From the NCBI GenBank assembly GCA_033002965.1, contig JAURVB010014565.1, positions 81,167-145,166 on the forward strand: DNA of 64,000 bases, written 5' to 3'. The translations under genes were made by a program, and so were the position numbers. How positions within the stretch are numbered: position 1 is the stretch's first letter; each line of letters begins with the position of its first letter. The notes under the pieces were generated by a model. It saw nothing but the letters and a program-made list of their open reading frames with translations. It did no database searches and was not told where the DNA came from. Source of the stretch: Piper betle. Lineage: Eukaryota; Streptophyta; Magnoliopsida; Piperales; Piperaceae. This document shows positions 34,876 to 45,255 of this stretch, piece by piece.

Positions 34876-36164
34876 AACAATGTCGACCCCGTGTCAGACT
34901 GAGTCAATTCTTTGACCCCGGTTGCACTCGGTGCATGGTGGTCGAATCTGGGCTCCGGCCGACCTAGGCTATCAACAAGGAAAGTACGATGTTCTACCTA
35001 TTATACGTACCTGACTTGTGACTTCGTCAGACTGTGACCCGTGAACCCTAATCTGAATGAAGGCATAAAATTATACATTAGTATAATTTTATTTTGCATG
35101 AACCTACATGCAACTTACATGACTAATATACTATCAATTTTAAATGATGTAATTAGTTCATGTTAGTCTTCATTCCTTATTAAATTTTCAGCAATTCTAA
35201 TGATAATTAATTATTAATTATCCTCATCCAAATCCCCATTATCTAATTGATAATTTAATTATTAACATGTCCATTTACAAAACAACTAAGCAATCGACAA
35301 GAACCCCATGCATAAGACGATGGAGATCTAGCAACTTGGCAGGGCGTCTTCAACAAACCTTGCATGCAAGAATCCTAATGGAAACAAATAAGATGAGGGA
35401 TGAAATACTCACACAGTAATGGGGAGGTCGCCTGGGACGGAGATGAGGAATGAAATACTCCCTCCTCCTGCATATATATACACTTCAACCATTCCCTCTA
35501 TTAAATTCTCATACCCCATCATCCATTAGTATTTCCTAGGTTCAACGAGCCCCTTCATTAAATTCTCACACCCCATCATCCATTGGTATTTCCTAGGTTC
35601 AACGACCCCTTCATTAAATTCTCACACCCCATTATCCATTCATGAATAGGTATTTTCTAGGTGACCTTAAGTCGAACCATGATTGGTCGACTTGATAACC
35701 AACCATATTGGTTCATCTATATTTATTTCATAATATTTAGGTTCGAGTCTTGTATTAAAAATCATGGTTTTTACAAGAAAGGTTATCCATAAGTTATTGA
35801 CCATTGTGCTTCCTAATCAGAACCTAAGGTTATCCATAAGTTATTGACCATTGTGCTTCCTAATCAGAACCTAGAATTATTGGAAATGATATTATTCTTT
35901 AACTTGAAACGTCAGAGGAGGTTCTGGCAACCCCAATTGTTATTGTTTATTTCAGTTTTTGAGAAAATGTTTTACCCTTTTATTATAAGTCATTTACTTT
36001 TTATTTTAATGAGACAAACTTTAAACTATAAATATGATTTCATCTTGTACAAATATATTGTAATTCATTAATGGCTGATACTATTATGGTTTGTGTAAAC
36101 CATGACACATATGATAGTTAGTACTATTATCTTCTTCAATAAACTCGGAGACATGATACTTAGT

Positions 36165-37015
36165 AATGCCCCGTGGTATCATAATTGCAAAAATTGGAAT
36201 CAAACATTGAATTAGATTAAAAGGGAGTCATTGAATCAGAATTATTCATCAAAAATCGGACAACAATCGGTTTACTTGAATCGGTTAAAATCAGTGGAGT
36301 TATATAACGTATTAGGACACATTATAAGGCAATTTGAATGAGTTATTAGTTATATAACATATCATTGCGATGTTATGGTGTGTATTATATTTTATGAGAT
36401 TTTCCTTATTTTTTGGATTTTTATTAAATTTAATACGAAATAGCTATTATTTTTTACTCGAGTCGGAGTCAAGTCAACTTTTGTTTATTATATTGCCACC
36501 GACATGTTTTTCCTTCTTGGCACTTCTCCGACGCGGTGCAACTAGCGGATGGTTCTGCCTACTCAAAACTCAGAGGGGGTGCCACCTACTACTCAAATCC
36601 CCTATCACCCCCACCCCCCCCCCCAAACCGCCGCTTCAATTCACATTGCTGACATCATCCTAGGGTGCCTCACCACCGCCGATCAACACCACAGATCACT
36701 ACAAACACGTCATCAAGTCGTCCCACATCTTTTGGTCGCCACCCGGTCTCCACAACACGGAGAAGGCCACATACTCACGTACCCTCTTGACGCGATTCCG
36801 TTGTCGTTGTGCCGCCCTGAGCACCACTGGCCGCCATGCCGTGGTCTCTGTTTTGAAGATCTCGCCATCCTTCTACTGCTACGAGACTGCTGTTAAAACA
36901 AGCCAATGGCCTCCACTTGGGCAACCCTTAACTAGGGCACCACTGCCCGACTCTAATCGTCGGCCCCCTGTCACCACCTTGGCCCCCCCTCTAGCCGCCC
37001 AGGCCCAAGCATGAA
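36165..37015 (+). mobile_element. Fragment of the gypsy-type LTR family
   Basis: It matches the first kilobase of the solo LTR at 15945 in order: a GAGTTATTAGTTAT block, TTATGAGATTTTCC, a TAATACGAAATAG block, ACTCGAGTCGGAGTCAAGTC, a TTGCCACC-CTTCTTGG block, then a GC-rich proline-type segment (36600-37000). The 3-prime two-thirds of the LTR are missing. Open frames here (36370-37014) are shadows of the GC-rich segment. Confidence 0.6.
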
Positions 37016-37213
37016 CAAATGTAGCTATAAAATTCTGCATTCGTATGACCATTACTTTCTATATTCTATAAATTTGGGCTTCATTGCTAGCGTCGTCCCG
37101 ACCTCAGTCAATTCGTTGCAGTTGAATATCTGGTGTGGGCTCGTAACTCCGAGCGATGCGTGCGTGCCTTCCCAGCATCACACCATTCCTCGCCGGGACG
37201 ACATTGCCCCGCC

Positions 37214-38280
37214 AAAAATGATGTGCTAGATCCACTAACATTAGTTACCACTACTCTTTGCTCCTCTCCACCCTAAAAATGACACGTCTTCCAACAATAT
37301 ACATGGACCCAGTTTTTATCAAATATTTCCATGATGAGCCCATTGCATGTTCCATATAATTGGCAGGAATTTGTTTTTACGGCGAGGTCTATAGCAGGGG
37401 CATTTCACTTTCACAATGCCTCATCCGGGAAATGGGCCAAGAAGCCCGCACAGTGAGATCACTTCTTGGCCCGTTATTTCTATGTACTCGATAGTAGCTG
37501 TGGCTCCCTATCCTTACCACGCTCCCGTGCAAAATCGACACTCAGGTGGTGGACTTTAGCTACGATCAATACCTATTAAGTAATGACGATCGAGCTAAAT
37601 AATTAAGTAATGACAATCGAGCCCTGAGCGATCTCGAGACTCCGATTGCTAATAATTCTAATTGGGTGTGAAGGTCTAAATGATACCTTCTTATAAAAGG
37701 CCTAGTACTGTGACAAATTTACCTACCGTAATCCTGTGCAGATAACTTTGCCACAACATTCACTAGGCCTTTGGAATTGGCCAGAGACAACAACAGACAG
37801 GCCAAATTATGGCATAAGAAGGTACCATTCGTCAGAGCTTAATTATTTGATTTCTTTTGTTGTTATTTCTGATTTCAACGGGTTTAGACACTCTTTCCTA
37901 TCATTTACTTTTAATTTTAAATGCAAATAATCTACCACCTACGTCGGGCCTGGAATAGAGTGGGGTAAGGAAAAAGAGCCCACAACCACCAACTGTGAAT
38001 AGAAATAACAGGCCAGGAAATCCCTGTGGGCCCAACAGCCCACATTAATAAAGGCCTTATGGGGCTAGGAGGAGATCACGATGGGCTTCTTGGCCCATGT
38101 TCGGAGGAGGCCTTTTTGTAAGCAAAATGCTCCTACTACGACTCTGGTCATAAAAACAAATTCCTGTCAATTACATGCCCATGAAAATGTTCGATAGAAA
38201 CTTAGCCCATGCATTTTGTTGGAAGAGGATAAAAGTAGTGCTAACTAATGCTAGTGGGTCTACATCATTAATGAAAAAAC
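37214..38280. mobile_element. Foldback element with long inverted repeats
   Basis: About 37219-37545 and 37955-38275 are inverted copies of each other. Shared blocks include TGGCAGGAATTTGTTTTTA, ATGGGCCAAGAAGCCC, GTTATTTCTAT and the outermost GATGTGCTAGATCCACTAAC against GATGTAGACCCACTAGC. The central 400 bp are unique and carry no coding region. Long arms and short loop suggest a Foldback or Mutator-type non-autonomous element. No target duplication recognised. Confidence 0.65.
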
Positions 38281-40425
38281 GATGTAGACCATGATTTTAA
38301 ATACCGTATTGTACCACCTAAGGTTGCTAATTGAGCAAGCCAATTCGTGAGCATTTGTCATTAGGTTCGGTTTGACTTGAGCCGACTCGAAACTCAACAT
38401 TTAAATGTCAAACTCAAACTCAAATCTTTCGAGCAGAGTTTGAGTAAGGCAGCGTTCGACTTAACTCGAGTCGGTTATAACTCGAACTCGACTCGATAAA
38501 AATAATATAATAATAATCTTTATATTATATAATATATACTAATAAGCTTAATTGTAATTAGCTATATTTACTTATATATAATATAATAATAAAGTAGTAA
38601 GATAGTTTAGATAATAGATATTCAAATTAAAGACCTTGAGCTATATCACATAATGCATTCAAATCTAGAACATTTTAACTTTTTGTACCATTTTCATCGA
38701 TTTGCGATATTTTAATATGAATTTTTGCAAACTCCGACTTTTTGTTGGTATTTTAATTCGTATTTAATAAAATATTAATGATAAAATAATATTTAATATT
38801 TAATTAAATATTTTATTTATTATTTTAAAATATAATTCAACTCGACCGGGTTAAACTAAATACACCTAAAATCTAATATAGTCACGAACAAGGCATTTAA
38901 ACCTATGATGTTGACCCACTAGCATTCATTCCTGATATTTCTTACTCCTCTCTATAGTAGAAATAGGCTCTCTGTGTTCCAATTTCTATCAAGTATATCC
39001 AGAAACCCCTATACCTTGGGGCATATACTTGGAGGAATATGTATTCATGCCTTTTTAAAAAGATTATTGAAAATTTATTTGTAAATACAATTATCATTTT
39101 TTTCGGACAATTTTTCTTATCATCTTTTGTCAATCTTTCTTTTTTCGTCAACTATTTTTAAAATTTTTTTGTTCTTTTATGTTTCTTTTTAAATTTATGA
39201 TATTTGTTCTAATAGAAGTTAAAAATGAAAGCTTTTTGTGCATTTGTATAATTAAATTATTTTTATTTAATTATGTCTAAATTATATGATTTTTTACATT
39301 ATTATAAAAACTTGATGACTATTTATTAGAAAATATTTTTTAATAAATATAATTGTAAATCTATGTCCTTGCCTAGGCTCCGGTCTCTAAAGTCATACTA
39401 GACTACAATTGATTCTATGGACTGAGAACCAATATGAACGAATTTTCTATATGTTTAAATTAAGTAGGCTCAGCCCGTTGTGTGTCCAACACACAAATGG
39501 TAGAACTCAATCTCCACATAACTTTGAATATATTCATATAAGTTATACGTACTTTATCTTATGTGACTTAATTTGTTACTTAAGTTTGGTGGAAGAACAA
39601 TTAAGGATAAAAGGAATATGTAAAAATTGAGAGATTTTTGGCTATGAGATGTGTGAAACTTGAGCCTCAATCCGTATTTATACAAAGGGGAAGAGTAAAA
39701 AGTACTTACTCAAGAAGAGAATATTGTTCAATCCTTAGTGCAAGGTCCACATCTATATTTTGCTGAAAGCCTTGATATTAATTTCATTTAACATGAGAAT
39801 AGGGTTAATGTTGGTAGATATATGACAAGTAGAGAAATTAGAACAAAACAAAAATGATCACCACCTATTATTTCAATGAGAGGGACCCATCACAAGATCT
39901 TTAGCACAACAATAATATTTAGTGTTTGGACAGAAAAAATTAACTTGTAAATGGTGTCCCAATACAATAATCAAATATTAACAATAAGTCTTATCAAATA
40001 ATAAACCTTCTTTTAAATTAGTTAATTGTTCACATAAATACCAAATAATTGTCACATATTTATTATCGCAAGTGTGCATGTAATTCTACCAAATATTGAC
40101 ACTTTTCTTTGGACTGGCGATATCCGCATGAATTACATATCCACAATCGTCTTTGATACAATCATCTTTAATGTTTGAAATAAATGATATATACACAAGA
40201 GAGCTTACTTTGGAAAGATGTTGCTTCAATTGGGGCTATAAATAGTCACATGATTTACCAATTTTCCAACTGATCTTAATTAGATAGAAAAAAATGGTGA
40301 AAAATTAGGATAATTTAACCAAACAACTTTAAATATAAATATTAATAATAGAAGGCTCTACCGTAACTATTTTACCAATTTAATTGATTTATATTTAATG
40401 ATTTTATATACAACTATAAAAAAAC
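38281..40425. other. AT-rich intergenic DNA, no gene seen
   Basis: Contains a TCGACTCGA/GAGCCGACTCGA-rich stretch at 38370-38500 and otherwise AT-rich DNA. The open frames are short, unrelated to any family I know, and lack splice or start context. Confidence 0.5.
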
Positions 40426-41012
40426 TAGGCTTGAGCATTCAATCGGTTCGATTCTAAACCGACCAAATCGAATTTATATATAACTATAAAAACCTAGGCC
40501 TAAGCATTCGATCGGCTCTGTTCCAAACTGACCAAATCGAATTGTTGGACACCTCTCTGGCTACCTAAAATACAAACCAAAGAAAACTTGAAAATTTTCA
40601 AAAATCAAATGGATTCGAAATTAATTTCAATTCGGTCTACTCGGAACTGAAATTATTAAAACTATAATAAAATTGAATGTCATTTTCATAAAAAGTAAAA
40701 CTAAAACATGATTTAACCATCATAATCATGTTCAAAACAACTATATGTTAAACATGTAAATATTATGTTAATATCTCCAATAAATTTTAAAGAATTAATA
40801 ATAACCCATATAAAGTATGAAATTAATTTTTTTAAAAAAATTTTCAGTTCTTTTGGTAAGTTTTGGTTTGGTTTGGTTCCGAACCAACTTTAATGTGTTT
40901 AAAAAATTTACCCAATATGGAAACCAAACAGAACCAAAGTTTTTCTAAACTGAACTGAACAGACAATTTCAGTTCAGTTTGCTCGGTTTGGACCGAACTT
41001 TGCTCAACCCTA
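40426..41012. mobile_element. hAT-like MITE (candidate)
   Basis: The left end TAGGCTTGAGCA and right end TGCTCAACCCTA are imperfect inverted repeats. Inside both ends are GGTTCGATTC- and TCGGTTTGGACC-type GGTTCGG motifs typical of plant hAT MITEs. The first 70 bp are duplicated in tandem (40405-40543). An 8-bp target duplication was not found. Confidence 0.5.
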
Positions 41013-42370
41013 ATAGAACCCATCTTTACCTCAACTTTAATCTTAAAATATTTAATTGCTAAAGTTTTGCTTTAATGAGATTACTAATTTAGGTTTTTTA
41101 TTTACTTATTTTCTAGTTTAAAATACTATTTTATCATAAATTAGATGGCTAAATGTTTTATAATTTGCTAGTGAAAAGGTTACTTTATGGTATAAAATTG
41201 TGAAAATTTAACCATTAATTAACCGTTTTACCGATGACAAAATGGTGAAAACTCGGTTATGGAAGAGCCCTTTGAACTTGGTTAATGGCTTGATTATGGT
41301 AAAATTTTTAAAAACCATAAATGGTTATGGTAAAGCTATACGTCTCACGAACTGTAACCGAACCATTTACAGTCCGGCTTCAATTAATATATTTCAGAAC
41401 ATTAGAAATCCAAATATGTTATACAGCTATTATTTGAATTCAATAATCCAAAATTGAAGACTTCAATTTGCTCAAGATAGCCCCATAACATCCAAAATTT
41501 TGGACGAACAAATCAATCTTCAACGGTGGAACGCCATGACCACCAAATTATTGGTTTACCTTCATCATGACATAGCCTCCTTATACGCTTAGACAAAAGT
41601 CAAAAGCGCAAACCCTATGACCATGGTCATCTAAGATCACAAATGTTATAATCTAAAACCTAGTTCTCAATTATCCAACACGAAGCTCAATATCGCTTGT
41701 TAGAAAACTTAACATGATAGATGCTCCAAGATCGCTCTTTATGTTAAATCATGAAGTGATAAAATAGATGTGAAAACGTATCTTAATCTCTATGAAGAAA
41801 TCAGTACTCCAATCTCATGGATCTGAATCTTCCAAATTGTTAAGTAGGGACTTCAATCTTTGGAGGCGGTGGATGCGAGAAAAGAAATCATACATCCAAC
41901 TTAGAGACTTTGATTTTTTATATAGACCTAACAGTGACATTAAGTCTTCATTTCACTTAGTTTTAATTTAGCCCATCGTAAACTATAAGCGCTCAGGTTT
42001 GCACACATATTGTAACCCGGCGAAAGATTTGTTGTGTTAATTACTACAACGAGAACACTATACCAAGGTTATTATTGGTCCAAATAAGCCTTATTTTTTT
42101 ATCCTAAACGGTACGTTCAATCCTTCTTGACCAACTAAGTAGTTGGTTATAAACTTTATTTAGGTAAAAAAACTAGGCTTATGTAGACCAACAGGCAGTT
42201 GCTACTTGCTACAATGTGTTTCTTGTAGGAAGTAACACAGCCAATCTGAATCCTTATAACCGGACTCGTATTAAATGCTCATAAATGCCATAATTTTAAC
42301 CTCTATTAGACTAATTTAAAATTGGGTTAATCTTTAATGGCAACACACATTATATATATAAAAAATAAAG
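41013..42370. other. AT-rich intergenic DNA, no gene seen
   Basis: No domain-bearing frame, RNA gene or repeat recognised. Confidence 0.5.
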
Positions 42371-43909
42371 GAGTGTTCTGCAATGCGCTGCCGTGTTTTG
42401 GCGGTGCATGTAGCGTATTTCGTTTTGGGCCGTTGGATCGGGCCGGCCTAAAACAAGATCCCGTTCCCCCCCCGCTTCCCCTCCCTCTTTTCGTCCGCTA
42501 TTGCGTCGGCCCTCCCCGCTTTGCTACCCCCCACCCCCCGGACTACCACCATCCGTCCCCGCCCATGCCCCCCTGCTTGCAACCACGGCCCCTCCCCCGC
42601 CCAGCGAGCAACCGACAGTGAGGTCGCCGTTGGTGGGGTGGCACGGCAATCCAGAAGGGGGGAGGGGGAAGAAATAGAAGAGGGTAGTTTCGTAATAAAA
42701 ACTTGACTTGAATTAGGATCGAGTCAATTTTTTTAAAAAAGCAATTTTATAATAAAAATTTGATCAAGCCAGACTCGAGTTAAGTTTTTATTATTAAATA
42801 ATTTTTTTAAAATAAAATAATTTCGTAATAGAAACTTGACTCGGTCCCGACTTGAGTCAATATTACAAAATAAATTTTTTTAAAAAAATAAAATATTTTT
42901 GTAATATTGACTTGAGTCAGGCTGGGTCAAGTTTTTATTACGAAGTAAATTTTTAAAAAATAAAATAATTTTATAATAAAAACTTAACTCGATCCTATGT
43001 GAATCGATTCAATATTACGATATAATTTTTTAAAAAAATAAAGTATTTCATAATAAAAACTTGACTCGATACCATGCAACTCGAGTCAATATTATGAAAT
43101 AAATTTTTTAAAAAATAAAATATTTTTATAATAAAAATTTGACTCTATCCCATGCATCTCAAGTCAATATTACGAAATAAATTTTTTAAAAAATAAAATA
43201 TTTTCATAATAAAAACTTGACTCAATCTCTTGCAATTCAAGTCAATATTATGAAATAATTTTTTAAAAATAAAATATTTTCATAATAAAAACTTGATTCG
43301 ATCCCATGTGACTCGAGTCAATATTACGAAATAATTTTTTTTTAAAAATAAAATATTTTTATAATAAAAACTTGACTAGAACCTGTACTATTAAAGTCAA
43401 TATTATGAAATATTTTTTAAAAAAAATAAAATATTTTTATAATAAAAATTTGACCTGTGTGGGATCGAGTCATGTTTTTATTATGAAAATATTTTATTTT
43501 TTAAAAAAATTATTTAGTAATATTGACTCGAGTTGCACGGGATCGAGTCAAGTTTTTATTATGAAAATATTTTATTTTTTAAAAAAATTATTTCGTAATA
43601 AAAACTTAACTCGATCCCGACTTGAGTTAATATTACGAAATTATTTTATTTTTTAAAAATAATTATTTTGTAATATTGACTCAAGTCGGGACCGAGTCAA
43701 GTTTTTATTACTAAATTATTTTATTTTTTAATATTTATGTCGTAATAAAAACTTGATACGAGTCAGGATCGAGTCAATTTTTTATTACGAAACTACCCTC
43801 CTAGCGGAATCCGGCATGTATATATTTGGGCCGTTGGATTTTGATCCAACCGCCCAAATTAAAAATGCTACATTCACGCAAAATACGGCGGTGCATGACA
43901 AGAAGACTC
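42371..43909. mobile_element. Non-autonomous TIR element with internal palindrome array
   Basis: The ends are inverted: left GAGTGTTCTGCAATGCGC and right, read inward, GAGTCTTCTTGTCATGCAC. They share CTGCCGTGTTTTG/CCGCCGTATTTTG, ATGTAGC and TTGGGC-GTTGGATC over about 80 bp. Next comes a GC-rich block (42440-42660), then about 14 copies of a 65-75 bp unit (42690-43790). Each unit has a TTGACTCGA...TCGAGTCAA core set in AAATAAAATATTTT and TTTTTATTACGAAA. There is no transposase. It has TIRs like Mutator or similar class II elements; superfamily unknown. Confidence 0.65.
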
Positions 43910-43974
43910 TATATCTATCTATCTATATATATATATATACGAACACTACTAATTAATAAAAACCCGCCTTTTTA

Positions 43975-44190
43975 GATTTTATTTTCCAACGTAAATCTAA
44001 CCCAACTCCGGATTAATATTTGATAAAGCCTATAGAAGATTGCACTTGGAAGATCGAACCAAGAACATGACCTTTGGTAAAATGGCAGACCTCTGATCAC
44101 CTCTGCTCCCTCTGATGGTCCTAAACAGCTTTTGTATTCTTTTGGTTGAGTTGTCTCTGTGCCATAGGCCTCCTGACCTGCCCGGTCCAC
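43975..44190 (-). mobile_element. SINE-like sequence (candidate)
   Basis: On the minus strand a tRNA-like head is suggested by CCATTTTACCAAAGGTCATG followed by GGTTCGATCTT, close to a pol III B box (GGTTCGANNCC). The A box is not convincing. No target duplication identified. Could be chance similarity. Confidence 0.3.
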
Positions 44191-45255
44191 TCACACAGTA
44201 CTTAAATTCAGAACAAAAGAGAAATGAACACTCCTATGAATTATGATCAAGTTCCTTCCCGTTATAAAAGTTGAGTTTGATTGGTCTATATGTTAAAAGA
44301 AAGAGGTAAGTTTGATGATTGATGGATCTTTTCATCACCTAAAAGCTGATGCAATGCAAAGATAATGCTCCTCCTAGAGTTTATAGCATTAGCTATACAC
44401 TCTCTGATCTTCCCAATCGATAAAATAGTTTTTGGACATTTATTATTGAATGAGTACCAGTGTCCTATCCACTCACTTCCCAGCTACTGGGAAGTGACCT
44501 TGGCCTGGTGTTTACCGGTGCATGCACTTCCAGCCACACAAGTAACATCACCGTTCTCGTTTGTCTAGCAAAGCCTGGCCTTTCCATGAATGAAACAGCT
44601 TGACCACATTCTAACCAGTAACTTATATTATTGGCGGTGCAATGCAACTCTTTGGTCACCATCAACAGGAGCCCCAATTATTGGTGTTTTCCATGGTTGC
44701 AAGATGTGCCAAATTACAAAAAAGGATCCAATTGACTACTGCATTTGCGACGTGCTAAACCAACGTCCAACGGCCTTGGAGGCAAGAAAAAGACCAATGT
44801 GCAATAGTTTGGAGTCTTTGGACAGTTTTGGCGATTCAAGACCGTTAGTTTTCCCCTAGTTATTGTAGTTCAACGTACCCAGGAATCATAAAACGAATAT
44901 ATATTGAATGCCCCCGTATGGAGGTGGGGATGAGGAAGATACATTTCTAGAGGCCTTTGAAAACTGGAAAAGGCGGACTGCAACCAGCGTACTGTGAATG
45001 GTAGAGGAGTCACTTCGATCTGATGTATCATTTCTTATCAGATAAGTGAGAATAAATTTGCGTCAAAGTGGAATGTGAGATTGTACCGACGCTTGGATAT
45101 ACCAACCAGCTTATGGGCATGTAGCGGTATAATTCGCAGAGTTGTGAAGGCCATTGGCCAAGAAATTAATAGCTAACCAGTCTTCTTTTTCCCTGTCCAT
45201 TTGCACATTATATTGCTGCTCCGAGTTCGAGGAAGGGCCTTGTCTGGGGTGGAAC
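44191..45255. other. Upstream region of the phosphogluconolactonase-like gene, no other gene seen
   Basis: Contains no recognisable coding region. An in-frame ATG at 45154 would add 34 residues to the downstream gene. The added sequence has a run of Cys and hydrophobic residues but no family similarity, so it is taken as 5-prime UTR. Confidence 0.45.

Larger units (their letters stand above)
31231..35775 (-). mobile_element. Solo LTR (about 1.83 kb), interrupted by a second LTR
   Basis: It reads on the minus strand from TGTAAAAACC at 35775 to CGGGTCATTACA at 31231. Flanks are AGTAA (31226-31230) and AGAAA (35776-35780); the undisturbed tandem copy at about 29577 has AGTAA once, so this is a one-mismatch 5-bp target duplication. 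A TATATATAT tract followed by GGAGGAGGGAG near 35460-35480 fits a promoter in this orientation. Three 57-bp tandem units lie at about 35500-35660. The body is split at CCGGC by the LTR at 31635-34344. Confidence 0.85.
29704..35955. repeat. Tandem duplication, second copy, split by nested LTRs
   Basis: The copy of the unit runs 29704-31230 and resumes at 35781-35955 (ending in GTTATTGTTTATTTCAG), with an LTR insertion between. The flank then continues into unique sequence (TTTTTGAGAAAATG). The resumed part has its own small duplication: a 47-48 bp segment containing GGTTATCCATAAGTTATTGA occurs twice, at about 35781 and 35828. Confidence 0.85.

Noticed and set aside
33420..34915. Regularly spaced repeats that could suggest a CRISPR-like array or a repeat protein
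   Set aside because: The units are contiguous LTR tandem repeats without unique spacers, in a plant genome, and the frames only translate the repeat.
45154..45255. Upstream in-frame ATG that would extend the phosphogluconolactonase-like protein by 34 residues
   Set aside because: The extension has no family similarity or clear transit-peptide character; the ATG at 45256 gives a normal family start.
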